64,000 nucleotides of DNA. It comes from Zea mays (Eukaryota; Streptophyta; Magnoliopsida; Poales; Poaceae). The stretch is taken from the NCBI RefSeq assembly GCF_902167145.1, contig NC_050098.1, positions 136,598,207 through 136,662,206 on the forward strand, read 5' to 3'. Position numbers and translations under genes: made by a program. Each line of letters begins with the position of its first letter. Position 1 is the stretch's first letter. The notes beneath the pieces were generated by a model. It saw only the letters and a list, made by a program, of their open reading frames with translations. It searched no databases and was not told the origin of the DNA. Positions 24,941 through 36,272 of the stretch are shown piece after piece.

Positions 24941-25102
24941 CGGTCCTAAATTAAAATTCGTTTTAAATAATTACTACATTCATACATTACTATATCTATA
25001 TTTTTAAATATAGATATTTAGATTTATCGTCATTTATCTAAATATATACGTAAAAATCAAGAGCTAAAACAAATACTATTTTAAGACGAAGTGAGTATTG
25101 TT
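24941..25102. mobile_element. Stowaway-like MITE, decayed
   Basis: AT-rich about 160-bp stretch. Its left end (CGGTCCTAAATTAAAATTCG) is an imperfect inverse of its right end (TACTATTTTAAGACGAAGTG). The right end resembles grass Stowaway termini. Boundaries are approximate. Confidence 0.5.
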
Positions 25103-25957
25103 TATGAGTATTCCTATAAACTACTACTCTATAGTTATTATTTTATAGACTACTATATTAATAGGTTTGTCATTGTTTTTGTTAGCCGGTAAGTAATAAT
25201 TTAGTCTTTGAGACTTTTGATATTGCTATATTGCGGTGGAGTGCGCATCTCCACAAATCAAATTGTTTTTGTGTGTATATATTACAAGTAATGGGCTTTC
25301 CATAGCTAGAGAAGTCCTGATCTAATACTGTCATCCGGTTCAACCACACCTGGTCCTGTACGTCTATAAAAAGAAGCATCAAACCACTAGGGTTCGGTTT
25401 TTTATGTCCCCACCCTGATGCACAAGCGGCAGCTCCCCGAGGCGTGTGGGGCGACGGCTCCCCGATCTGGAGACGCGACGATGGTGACTCCCCGATCCAG
25501 AGGCGTGGTGTCGGTGGCTTCCCAGTGGCACAGCAGCGGTGGCTCCTTGGAGGTGCGCGCGGGGTTCTCCATCCGCACCACGGGCCGCAGGACATCCTCC
25601 TCTGACGGTCTCCGCCTATCCGGTGGCTTTAGGGCATCCTCCGGTGGCAACCTCATCTGATCCATGTTTATGTCTCCATGATTATTTTTACGTCGATCGC
25701 TGCACTACTTTACGCATTCCATTTCAGGATTTAACATGATGAATATGACGTCTCTCACTTGGCTTGATATATTTTACGGTAATAACATTTACGCTACATC
25801 TGCCATTATTTTACTCCCAAACATGATGTTTTTTACGATCATAAATACAACACATCTGAGTTATCAACAACTCTCACATTGGCTCGATATTTACGATGAA
25901 GATTTTTACACTAAAAATTGAAGGATTTTATGCAAATCTAGAGATGCGTCACCAAGG
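25103..25957. other. Unassigned, with a GC-rich block
   Basis: AT-rich flanks around a GC-rich stretch (25,420-25,665). The stretch holds imperfect copies of a roughly 35-base unit containing GGCTCCCCGATC. No gene is recognised. Confidence 0.4.
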
Positions 25958-25962
25958 CTTGG
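25958..25962. repeat. Target site duplication of Sirevirus S2, left copy (CTTGG)
   Basis: CTTGG precedes the S2 left LTR and recurs at 43,279-43,283 after its right LTR. Confidence 0.9.
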
Positions 25963-27318
25963 TGAAAGTCGCCTAGAGGGGGTGGATAGGCGAAACCTGA
26001 AAATTAAAACTTTATCCCCCAACTAGATCCTTTGATTAGTGGTTAGAACAAGATATACAATTATCGGAGTATAAAAACTAAGTCCTTCCTTGTAAAGAGT
26101 ATTGCTTTCAAATAATGCGGAATCGATAAATCAATACTACTAATAAGTCTATGAGAATAAATCACGAGGGCTTAAATAAGAAGAGTAATAACACAAGTTC
26201 TTTCTTGTAAGGTGTTGCTTCACTAGATGAGAATTTAACTTAAAGCAACACCAAATAGTATTAGCAAAGAATAGTGCAAGAAAAACTTAGAAAGGGAAAG
26301 AACAAACAAATCACAAGCAATAAGCACACGAGACACGGGTGATTTGTTTTACCGAGGTTTGGCCCTCGAAGGCCTAGTCCCCGTTGAGGAGTCCACTAAG
26401 GACGGGTCTTTTTCAACCCTTTCCCTCTCTCCATCGATCACCAAAGACCGGCGAGCTCTTCTTCTTCTCAAGGATCACTTAAGACCCCGCAAGTACAACC
26501 ACACTCTTTGGTGTCTCTTGCTAGCTTTTACAGGCCTCCAAAACTTTGGAGGAAGTTCAATGGGAGTCAAAAACTCCACACACAAATGATCACAAGATGT
26601 AGTGCTCACTAACTCTCAATGATTCTCACAAGGCACTCTTGCTAGACTCACACGAGAGGCTTTCTTTTACTAGCTCTCTTTTTGTGGCACTTGTGTTGGT
26701 TGTAGTGGCCTAAATTTTGCGCATAGGATGGATCAATGAATTTATGTGGTTGGGAGGGCTTGAGTATGTCAACTAGATGACTTGGAATGTTGCTTGGACT
26801 CCCTCCCCTTGAAGTGGCCGGTTGGGGTGGTATTTATAGTCACCAACCAAATTGTAGCCGTTGGAGAAGGCCGCTGGCGATGGGCGCACCGGACAGTCCG
26901 GTGCGCCGCCACGTCATCCTGTTCGTCAGGGTTGGAGCTGGTCGACCGTTGGAGGCTTTGTCCTCATGCGGCACTGGACAGTCCGGTGCGACATCGGACA
27001 GTCCGGTGCCCCTCTGACCAACTGCTCTGACTGCTGCCGCGTTCACTGTGCTGCACTGTTCCCTGTCAGAGTCGACCGTTGCGCGCAGATAACCGTTGCT
27101 CCGCTGGTGCACCGGACAGTCCGGTGAATTATAGCGGAGCTGCGCCTGGGAAACCCGAAGCTGGAGAGTTTGAGCTGATTCACCCTGGTGCACCGAACAC
27201 TGTCCGGTGGCACACCGGACAGTCCGGTGCGCCAGACCAGGGCACACTTCGGTTTCCATTTTGCTCCTTTCTTTTGAAGCCTAACTTATTCTTTTGATTG
27301 GTTTGTGTTGAACCTTTC
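25963..27318 (-). repeat. 3' LTR of S2, first segment
   Basis: Begins TGAAAGTCGCCTAGAGG on the plus strand and matches 41,792-43,160. It holds five or so copies of the CACCGGACAGTCCGGTG palindrome (26,887-27,225) and, on the minus strand, TATAAATA at 26,838-26,831. The LTR breaks at 27,318, where S1 inserted. Confidence 0.93.
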
Positions 27319-28493
27319 TGAAAGGGAAATGTGCCCTTGGGCCATTTCTAAGTATTTTGGTGATTGAGTGCCAACGCAAGTGCTTTTGTGTTGATCTATG
27401 CAATGTGGTGGACAAAGTGCAAATCATGTCAAAAGGTATGTTCTAGACTTAGTACATTGTTTTTAATGGACTAATGTATTGTGTCTAAGTGCTGGAAACA
27501 AAAAAGATTGAATTGGAAATGAGATGGCTCTGTTCAGCCAAAGTCAGCTCGGTCTGGGTACACCGAACTGTCCGGTGTACCAGGCTGGCTCAGGCGAACT
27601 TGCCGCTCTCGGGAAGGAATTAACGGCGTACGGCTATAATTCACCGGACTGTCCGGTGAGCCAACGGTCGGCTGCGCGATCCGCGCGGGACACGTGGCTG
27701 AGCCAACGGTCAGGAGGGGGCACCGGACTGTCCGGTGTGCACCGGACAGTGTCCGGTGCGCCAACGGCTCCAAGGCTGCCAATGGTTGGCTTCGCCAAAT
27801 AAGGAAATCCGCACCGGACTGTCCGGTGCGCTAGGCGACAGAAGGCAAGAATTGCCTTCCCGGATTGCTCTCAACGGCTCCTAGCTGCCTTGGGGCTATA
27901 AAAGGGACCCCTAGGCGCATGGAGGAGGACACCAAGCATCCTTTGAGCATTGTTGATCACTCACACTCCATTCTTGCGCACTTGTTCGACATTCTTAGTG
28001 ATTTGAGCTCAGTTCTAGTGTGAAACTTGTGATAATCTCTTGAGCTCAAGTCTGGGTCTTGTGTGTGCGTATTTGCTGTGATCTTTGTGTCGTGTGTGAG
28101 TTGCTCATCCCTCCCTTACTCCGTGCTTCTTTGTGAACATCAAAAGTGTAAGGGCGAGAGGCTCCAAGTTGTGGAGATTCCTCGTGAACGGGATAAGAAA
28201 AGAAAAGCAAAACACCGTGGTATTCAAGTTGATCATTGGATCACTTGAGAGGAGTTGAGTGCAACTCTCGTCCGTTGGGACGCCACAACGTGGAGTAGGC
28301 AAGTTTTGTACTTGGCCGAACCACGGGATAAACCACTGTGTCATCTCTGTGTTGATCTCTTTGTGGTTATCGTGTTGTGCAAATTCTCCTCTCTAGCCAC
28401 TTGGCTTAACTGTGCTAACTCTAATCAAGTTTTGTGGATTAAGTATTAAGTTTTCACAGGATCACCTATTCACCCCCCCTCTAGGTGCTCTCA
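27319..28493 (+). repeat. 5' LTR of S1
   Basis: 1,175 bp, TGAAAGGGAAATGTGCCC to GGTGCTCTCA. Five palindromes of the CACCGGACTGTCCGGTG kind lie between 27,560 and 27,830, ahead of the TATA box. The two frames after the TATA box (28,063-28,449) are LTR sequence, repeated in the other LTR. Confidence 0.95.
27897..27904 (+). promoter_or_regulatory. TATA box of S1 5' LTR
   Basis: TATAAAAG, repeated at 35,561-35,568 in the 3' LTR, just after the palindrome cluster. The transcript would start about 30 bases downstream. Confidence 0.7.
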
Positions 28494-28495
28494 AT

Positions 28496-28507
28496 TGGTA
28501 TCAGAGC
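28496..28507 (+). other. Primer binding site of S1
   Basis: TGGTATCAGAGC two bases after the LTR, an exact match to the complement of the initiator tRNA-Met 3' end. Confidence 0.9.
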
Positions 28508-28543
28508 CGTTCTCTTCAAGAAAGGGACTAACCGCCCGAAGAG

Positions 28544-30925
28544 ATGGATCCTAAGGGCAAGGGGATTGTGATCAATGACAAGGAGAAGGAGTCATTTATC
28601 AACGAGCCCAAGGATGACAAGCCTACCGACTCGGGCTCGGGCCACAAACGCAAAGATGGGAAGAAGAAGAAGACAAGACGCATCAAGGAGATCGTCTACT
28701 ACGACGACAGTGATGAGTCCACTTCTTCCCAAAAGGACAACGACGACAACGACTACGAGAGAAGGAAACCGGTTAATTCGAACTTTTCTTTTGACTACTC
28801 TCGTATTCCGCAAAGTACAAATGCTCATTTGCTCTCCATTCCACTTGGCAAACCTCCTCACTTTGATGGAGAGGACTACGGATTTTGGAGCCACAAAATG
28901 CGTAGTCACCTGTTCTCTCTCCATCCGAGCATATGGGAGATTGTGGAAAGTGGAATGAAATTTGATAGCTCGGATAGTCCTATGTTTATCAATGAACAGA
29001 TTCATAGAAATGCACAAGCTACTACTGTGTTGTTAGCCTCTTTGTGCAGGGACGAGTATCATAAGATGAGCGGCTTGGACAATGCCAAGCAGATCTGGGA
29101 CACCCTCAGGATCTCACATGAGGGGAACGACATCACCTTACTCACCAAAATGGAGTTGGTGGAGGGTGAGCTTGGAAGATTCGCAATGATCAGGGGAGAG
29201 GAGCCAACCCAAACATACAACCGGCTCAAGACCCTTATCAACAAGATAAGGAGCTACGGAAGCACACGATGGACAGACCACGACGTCGTTCGTCTAATGC
29301 TAATGTCCTTTACTGTACTTGATCCACATTTGGTGAACAATATCCATGAAAATCCTAGGTACACCAAGATGTCACCCGAAGAAGTCCTTGGAAAGTTCGT
29401 AAGCGGGCAAATGATGATCAAGGATGCAAGGTACGTGGACGACGCGTTGAACGGTCCAACCCATGAGCCTCAACCCATTGCTCTCAAGGCAACGAGGAGC
29501 AAGGAGGCGCTACCTAGCAAGGTAGCGCAAGTTGAGGCGGCCGGGCTCAATGATGAAGAGATGGCCCTCATCATCAAGCGCTTCAAGACGGCGCTAAAGG
29601 GTCGCAAGGGACAGCCAAGCAAGACCAAGACAAAGGGGAAGCGTTCATGCTTCAAATGCGGTAAGATTGGTCATTTTATTGCTAACTGTCCCGATAATGA
29701 AAGTGACCAGGAACAAGGGAGCAAGAGGGAGAAGAAGAAGGCATACAAGAAAGCTAAGGGCGAGGCACACCTTGGAAAGGAGTGGGACTCGGATTGTTCG
29801 TCATCCGACTCCGAAAATGAAGGACTCGCCGCCACCGCCTTCAACAAGTCATCCCTCTTCCCCAACGAGCGTCACACATGCCTCATGGCAAAGGAGAAGA
29901 AGGTATGTACTCGAGACAGTACTACTTATGATTCTTCTAGTGATGATGAATCTAGTGATGAAGAAATAGATTACTCTAATTTGTTCAAGGGATTGGATAG
30001 AACTAAAGTAGATAAGATTAATGAATTGATTGATGCCTTGAATGAAAAGGATAGACTCTTAGAAAAACAAGAGGACCTTTTATATGAAGAGCATGACAAA
30101 TTTGTAGAGGCACAAAAATCCTATGCTTTAGAAGTTAAAAGAAATGAAATGCTTTCTTGTGAACTATCTTCTTACCATGAGACAATTTCTAGTTTAAGGA
30201 GCATGAATGATGATTTGAATGCTAAGTTAGAGATAGCTAATAAACCAACATCTTGTGTAGAACATGTTGTGGTTTGCACTAGGTGTAAAGATTTTAATAT
30301 TGATGCTTGTAGTGAACACCTAGTTTCAATTTCTAAATTGAATGATGAAGTAGCTAGTCTTAATGCCCAACTTAAGACTAGCAAAAGCGAATTTGATAAG
30401 TTAAAATTTGCAAGGGATGCCTACACGATTGATAGACACCCCTCAATTAAGGATGGACTTGGTTTCAAGAGGGAAGCCAAAAACTTAACAAGCCATAAGG
30501 CTCCCATCCCCGCCAAGGAGAAAGGGAAGACCCCTATGGCTAGTAGTGCTAAAAAGAACCATGCTTTTATGTACCATGATAGAAGACAGTCTTATAAGAG
30601 TTGTAATACTTATGATGCTTTTGACTCTCATGCCATGTTTGCTTCTAGTTCTTCCTATATGCATGGTAAAGATATGTCTAGGAGATATTTTGTTCATATG
30701 TCTAGGAGAAATGTTGTTAATGTTCCTAGGAAAGTTAATGAACCTTCTACAATATATCATGCTTTAAATGCTTCCTTTGCCATTTGTAGAAAGGATAGGA
30801 AGATAGTTGCTAGAAAATTAGGGGCAAAATGCAAGGGAGACAAAACTTGCATTTGGGTCCCTAAGACAATTGTGACTAACCTTGTAGGACCCAACAAGAG
30901 TTGGGTACCTAAGACCCAATCCTAA
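28544..30925 (+). CDS. S1 Gag, intact frame (793 aa)
   Basis: The ATG at 28,544 follows the primer site by 36 bases and the frame is open to 30,925. The N-terminus is charged and Lys-rich. Next come the Gag region PHFDGEDYGFWSHKMR and a UBN2-type capsid segment (AKQIWDTL, YNRLKTLINKIRSYG). A CCHC zinc knuckle (CFKCGKIGHFIANC) is encoded at about 29,648-29,689. Acidic low-complexity and coiled-coil stretches (about 30,000-30,420) follow, and the C-terminus ends in KSWVPKTQS. The long C-terminal coiled coil is usual for Sirevirus Gag. It packages element RNA into virus-like particles (family knowledge). Pol follows after a stop in the +1 frame, so a readthrough or shift, or a separate message, would be needed. 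Confidence 0.93.
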   Translation: MDPKGKGIVINDKEKESFINEPKDDKPTDSGSGHKRKDGKKKKTRRIKEIVYYDDSDESTSSQKDNDDNDYERRKPVNSNFSFDYSRIPQSTNAHLLSIPLGKPPHFDGEDYGFWSHKMRSHLFSLHPSIWEIVESGMKFDSSDSPMFINEQIHRNAQATTVLLASLCRDEYHKMSGLDNAKQIWDTLRISHEGNDITLLTKMELVEGELGRFAMIRGEEPTQTYNRLKTLINKIRSYGSTRWTDHDVVRLMLMSFTVLDPHLVNNIHENPRYTKMSPEEVLGKFVSGQMMIKDARYVDDALNGPTHEPQPIALKATRSKEALPSKVAQVEAAGLNDEEMALIIKRFKTALKGRKGQPSKTKTKGKRSCFKCGKIGHFIANCPDNESDQEQGSKREKKKAYKKAKGEAHLGKEWDSDCSSSDSENEGLAATAFNKSSLFPNERHTCLMAKEKKVCTRDSTTYDSSSDDESSDEEIDYSNLFKGLDRTKVDKINELIDALNEKDRLLEKQEDLLYEEHDKFVEAQKSYALEVKRNEMLSCELSSYHETISSLRSMNDDLNAKLEIANKPTSCVEHVVVCTRCKDFNIDACSEHLVSISKLNDEVASLNAQLKTSKSEFDKLKFARDAYTIDRHPSIKDGLGFKREAKNLTSHKAPIPAKEKGKTPMASSAKKNHAFMYHDRRQSYKSCNTYDAFDSHAMFASSSSYMHGKDMSRRYFVHMSRRNVVNVPRKVNEPSTIYHALNASFAICRKDRKIVARKLGAKCKGDKTCIWVPKTIVTNLVGPNKSWVPKTQS

Positions 30926-30932
30926 ATTTGCC

Positions 30933-33900
30933 TTGCAGGTTTATGCATCCGGGGGTTCAAGCTGGATTATCGACAGCGGATGCACAAACCATATGACAGG
31001 GGAGAAGAAGATGTTCACCTCCTACGTCAAAAACAAGGATTCCCAAGATTCAATAATATTCGGTGATGGGAATCAAGGCAAGGTAAAAGGGTTAGGTAAA
31101 ATTGCTATTTCATCCGAGCACTCTATATCTAATGTGTTTTAGTCGAGTCTCTTGGATACAATTTGTTGTCTGTTAGTCAATTATGCAATATGGAATATAA
31201 TTGTCTATTCACAAATGTAGATGTGTCTGTCTTTAGAAGAAGTGATGGTTCATTAGCTTTTAAGGGTGTATTAGACGACAAACTTTATTTAGTTGATTTT
31301 GCAAAAGAGGAGGCCGGTCTAGATGCATGCTTAATTGCTAAGACTAGCATGGGCTGGCTGTGGCATCGCCGCTTAGCACATGTGGGGATGAAGAACCTTC
31401 ACAAGCTTCTAAAGGGAGAACACGTGATAGGTCTAACCAATGTTACTTTCGAAAAAGATAGACCTTGTGCAGCTTGTCAAGCAGGTAAACAAGTGGGAGG
31501 AGCGCATCACAGCAAGAATGTGATGACTACGTCAAGACCTCTCGAGCTGCTACATATGGACCTCTTCGGACCCGTCGCCTATCTAAGCATAGGAGGAAGT
31601 AAGTATGGACTAGTTATTGTTGATGACTTTTCCCACTTCACTTGGGTATTCTTTTTGCAGGATAAATCTGAAACCCAAGGGACCCTCAAGCGCTTCCTAA
31701 GGAGAGCTCAAAATGAGTTTGAGCTCAAGGTGAAAAAGATAAGGAGCGACAATGGGTCCGAGTTCAAGAACCTTCAAGTGGAGGAGTACCTTGAGGAGGA
31801 AGGGATCAAGCACGAGTTCTTCGCTCCCTACACACCACAACAAAATGGTGTGGTAGAGAGGAAGAACAGGACGCTTATAGACATGGCGAGGACAATGCTT
31901 GGAGAGTTCAAGACCCCCGAGCGTTTTTGGTCGGAAGCCGTGAACACGGCTTGCCACGCTATCAACCGGGTCTACCTTCACCGCCTCCTCAAGAAGACGT
32001 CGTATGAGCTACTAACCGATAACAAACCCAATGTTTCATATTTTCGAGTTTTTGGGAGTAAATGCTACATTCTAGTGAAGAAGGGTAGAAACTCTAAATT
32101 TGCTCCCAAAGCTGTAGAAGGGTTTTTATTAGGTTATGACTCAAATACAAAGGCGTATAGAGTCTTCAACAAATCATCGGGTTTGGTTTAAGTCTCTAGC
32201 GACGTTGTATTTGATGAGACTAATGGCTCTCCAAGAGAGCAAGTTGTTGATTTTGATGAAATAGATGAAGAAGAAGTTCCAACGACCGCAATACGCACCA
32301 TGGCGATTGGAGATGTGCGGCCACAGGAACAAGATGAGCGAGATCAACCTTCTTCCTCAACAAAGGTGCAACCCCCAACTCAAGATGATGAACAAGAGGT
32401 GTGTGATCAAGGGGGAGCACAAGATAATCATGTGATGGAGGAAGAAGCACAACCGACACCTCCAATCCAAGTTCGAGCGATGATTCAAAGAGATCATCCC
32501 GTCGACCAGATTTTGGGTGACATTAGCAAGGGAGTAACTACTCGGTCTCGATTAGTTAATTTTTGTGAGCATTACTCCTTTGTCTCTTCTATTGAGCCTT
32601 TCAGGGTAGAAGAGGCCTTGCTAGATCCGGACTGTGTGTTGGCCATGCAGGAGGAGCTCAACAACTTCAAAAGAAATGAAGTTTGGACACTGGTGCCTCG
32701 TCCCAAGCAAAATGTTGTGGGAACCAAGTGGGTGTTCCGCAACAAACAAGACGAGCACGGGGTGGTGACAAGGAACAAGGCACGACTTGTGGCAAAAGGT
32801 TATGCCCAAGTCGCAGGTTTGGACTTTGAGGAGACTTTCGCTCCTGTGGCTAGGCTAGAGTCCATTCGTATCTTGCTAGCATATGCCGCTCACCATTCCT
32901 TCAGGTTGTTCCAAATGGATGTGAAGAGCGCTTTCCTCAACGGGCCAATCAAGGAGGAGGTGTACGTGGAGCAACCCCCTGGCTTCGAGGATGAACGGTA
33001 CCCCGACCACGTGTGTAAGCTCTCTAAGGCGCTCTATGGACTTAAGCAAGCCCCAAGAGCATGGTATGAATGCCTTAGAGACTTTTTAATTGCTAATGCT
33101 TTCAAGGTTGGGAAAGCCGATCCAACTCTTTTTACTAAGACTTGTGATGGTGATCTTTTTGTGTGCCAAATTTATGTCGATGACATAATATTTGGTTCTA
33201 CTAACCAAAAGTCTTGGGAAGAGTTTAGCAGGGTGATGACTCAGAAATTCGAGATGTCGATGATGGGCGAGTTAAGCTACTTCCTTGGGTTCCAAGTGAG
33301 GCAACTCAAGGATGGAACCTTCATCTCTCAAACCAAGTACACGCAAGACTTGATCAAGCGATTTGGGATGAAGGATGCCAAGCCCGCAAAGACTCCGATG
33401 GGAACCGACGGACACACCGACCTCAACAAAGGAGGTAAGTCCGTTGATCAAAAAGCATACCGGTCTATGATAGGGTCTTTACTTTATTTATGTGCTAGTA
33501 GACCGGATATTATGCTTAGCGTATGCATGTGTGCTAGATTTCAATCCGATCCTAAGGAGTGTCACTTAGTGGCTGTGAAGCGAATTCTTAGATATTTAGT
33601 CGCTACGCCTTGTTTCGGGATCTGGTATCCAAAGGCACCTTTGACTTGATTGGATATTCAGACTCCGACTATGCTGGATGTAAGGTCGATAGGAAGAGTA
33701 CATCAGGGACGTGCCAATTCTTAGGAAGGTCCCTGGTGTCATGGAGTTCTAAGAAACAAACTTCCGTTGCCCTATCCACCGCTGAGGCCGAGTACGTTGC
33801 CGCAGGACAGTGTTGCGCGCAACTACTTTGGATGAGGCAAACCCTCAGGGACTTTGGCTACAATCTGAGCAAAGTCCCACTCCTATGTGATAATGAGAGT

Positions 33901-34122
33901 GCTATCCGCATGGCGGATAATCCTGTTGAACACAGCCGCACAAAGCACATAGACATCCGACATCACTTTTTGAGAGACCACCAGCAAAAGGGTGATATCG
34001 AAGTGTTTCATGTTAGCTCCGAGAACCAGCTAGCCGATATCTTTACCAAGCCTTTAGATGAGCAGACCTTTTGCAAGTTGCGTAGTGAGCTAAATGTCTT
34101 AGATTCGCGGAACTTGGATTAA
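30933..34122 (+). pseudogene. S1 Pol: protease, integrase, RT, RNase H, with three lesions
   Basis: The order is protease (WIIDSGCTNHMTG near 30,965), a GAG-pre-integrase HHCC region (WHRRLAH...CAACQ), and the integrase core with all three acids (HMDLFGPV, RSDNGSEF, NGVVERKNRT). RT follows with YVDDIIFG at about 33,175, then RNase H (SDSDYAGCK, STAEAEYVAA) to 34,122. Integrase before RT is diagnostic of copia. Lesions are a one-base deletion in a T run near 31,137 creating a TAG, a TAA at 32,189-32,191, and a one-base deletion in a G run near 33,635. Every domain is otherwise intact, so the damage is recent. Both deletions are in homopolymers, so sequencing error is possible. Confidence 0.92.
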
Positions 34123-34899
34123 TAGCATACTTGTGTTTATGCCTTTGATCATGTTCCTTATGCATTTTGTTGTTTATTCGTGGTGCTCAAGTTGTACAAG
34201 CACTCGTCGGACCTTACAAGTCCATTTGCAAGTGATGCACAAATTTAGGGGGAGATGTGCTACAACTTGACCCTTTGAGACTAACACTGTGCTTGAGTTT
34301 GCTTGATTTAGTCTCGAAGGGGGATTGAAAGGGAAAAGGTGGACTTGGACCATGCAAGACTTCCACTACACTCCGATGAAAGAGTAAATTTTTCCAAGTT
34401 CATCTTTGTACTCTTATTGCCTTTTTACTCTTAGTTGAAGACTTTGGTGAGGCAATGGGGTTAAAGGGCCAAGATTGATCCCGTTTTGGTGCTTGATGCT
34501 AAAGGGGGAGAAAATAAAGGCCAAAGCAATAAATGGATCAGCTACCACTTGAGAAATTTTGAAAATAGTAGAATAGAGCTTTTGGTTTGTCAAAACTCTT
34601 TTATTGTCTCTTTTTTGGCCTCTTGTGGGGAGAAGTGTTGATTATGGGAAAAAGGGGGAGTTTTTGAAATCCTTGATCAATTTCTTTTGGAATACCTCTC
34701 TTTATGTCTCTACAAGTGAATTTGACTTAGAGATAGGAAATTGAGTTTGATTTGCAAAAACAAACCAAGTGGTGGCAAAGAGTGATCCATATATGCCAAA
34801 TATGAATCAAAACTATATTGAGTTTTCATTTGCATTGATATTGCACTTGTTCTAGTTGCTTTATGTTGTGTTGGCATAAATCACCAAAAAGGGGGAGAT
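34123..34899 (+). other. S1 3' non-coding region with repeated polypurine tracts
   Basis: No frame. Purine tracts of the AAAGGGGGAGA kind occur near 34,246, 34,315, 34,501 and 34,650, with the terminal one at 34,886-34,899 touching the LTR. Repeated tracts in this position are described for Sireviruses. Only the last is in the correct position to prime plus-strand synthesis. Confidence 0.85.
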
Positions 34900-36157
34900 T
34901 GAAAGGGAAATGTGCCCTTGGGCCATTTCTAAGTATTTTGGTGATTGAGTGCCAACGCAAGTGCTTTTGTGTTGATCTATGCAATGTGGTGGACAAAGTG
35001 CAAATCATGTCAAAAGGTATGTTCTAGACATAGTACATTGTTTTTAATGGACTAATGTATTGTGTCTAAGTGCTGGAAACAGGAAAGATTGAATTGGAAA
35101 TGAGATGGCTCTGTTCAGCCAAAGTCAGCTCGGTCTGGGTACACCGGACTGTCCGGTGGTGCACCGGACAGTGTCCGGTGTGCCAGGCTAGCTCAGGCGA
35201 ACTTGCCGCTCTCGGGAAGGAATTAACGGCGTACGGCTATAATTCACCGGACTGTCCGGTGTGCACCGGACTGTCCGGTGAGCCAACGGTCAGCCGGGCC
35301 AACGGTCGGCTGCGCGATCCGCGCGGGACACGTGGCCGAGCCAACGGTCAGGAGGGGGCACCGGACTGTCCGGTGTGCACCGGACAGTGTCCGGTGCGCC
35401 AACGGATCCAAGGCTGCCAACGGTCGGCTTCGCCAAATAAGGAAGGAAATCCGCACCGGACAATGTCCGGTGGTGCACCGGACTGTCCAGTGCGCCAGGC
35501 GACAGAAGGCAAGAATTGCCTTCCCGGATTGCTCTCAACGGCTCCTAGCTGCCTTGGGGCTATAAAAGGGACCCCTAGGCGCATGGAGGAGAACACCAAG
35601 CATCCTTTGAGCATTGTTGATCACTCACACTCCATTCTTGCGCACTTGTTCGACATTCTTAGTGATTTGAGCTCAGTTCTAGTGTGAAACTTGTGATAAT
35701 CTCTTGAGCTCAAGTCTGGGTCTTGTGTGTGCGTATTTGCTATGATCTTTGTGTCGTGTGTGAGTTGCTCATCCCTCCCTTACTCCGTGCTTCTTTGTGA
35801 ACATCAAAAGTGTAAGGGCGAGAGGCTCCAAGTTGTGGAGATTCCTCGTGAACGGGATAAGAAAAGAAAAGCAAAACACCGTGGTATTCAAGTTGATCAT
35901 TGGATCACTTGAGAGGAGTTGAGTGCAACTCTCGTCCGTTGGGACGCCACAACGTGGAGTAGGCAAGTTTTGTACTTGGCCGAACCACGGGATAAACCAC
36001 TGTGTCATCTCTGTGTTGATCTCTTTGTGGTTATCGTGTTGTGCAAATTCTCCTCTCTAGCCACTTGGCTTAACTGTGCTAACTCTAATCAAGTTTTGTG
36101 GATTAAGTATTAAGTTTTCACAGGATCACCTATTCACCCCCCCTCTAGGTGCTCTCA
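34900..36157 (+). repeat. 3' LTR of S1
   Basis: 1,258 bp, 83 bp longer than the 5' LTR. Most of the difference is extra palindromes: about eight copies at 35,140-35,495 against five. TATA box at 35,561-35,568. Otherwise nearly identical to 27,319-28,493. Confidence 0.95.
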
Positions 36158-36272
36158 CTTTCGCACCTGTAGAATGTATGATCTAGAGCAAACTAGTTAG
36201 TCCAATTATTTGTGTTGGGCAATTCAACCACCAAAATCATTTAGGAAAAGGTTTGACCCTATTTCCCTTTCA
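36158..36272 (-). repeat. S1 target duplication plus second segment of S2 3' LTR
   Basis: 36,158-36,162 is CTTTC, the second copy of the S1 duplication. 36,163-36,272 continues the S2 LTR exactly as at 43,169-43,278, ending CCCTTTCA. The adjoining 36,273-36,290 is the S2 polypurine tract read on the minus strand. Confidence 0.92.

Larger units (their letters stand above)
27319..36157 (+). mobile_element. Sirevirus S1: Opie/Ji-like copia element, nearly complete
   Basis: Plus-strand element of 8,839 bp. The order is LTR 27,319-28,493, PBS 28,496-28,507, intact gag 28,544-30,925, pol 30,933-34,122 with three lesions, a 0.78-kb non-coding tail with several polypurine tracts, and LTR 34,900-36,157. 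The duplication CTTTC (27,314-27,318 and 36,158-36,162) shows the insertion point in the S2 LTR. The LTRs are almost identical outside the palindrome cluster, so it is the youngest dated insertion here. There is no third ORF between pol and the 3' LTR. Confidence 0.95.

Noticed and set aside
28063..28449. Two short open frames (61 and 64 aa) downstream of the S1 TATA box, repeated exactly at 35,727-36,113
   Set aside because: They lie inside the S1 LTR leader and are duplicated only because both LTRs are present; no domain and no sign of translation.
35070..35687. 205-aa open frame
   Set aside because: Built from the palindrome cluster of the S1 3' LTR; the opposite strand is equally open because the units are palindromic. 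Not a gene.
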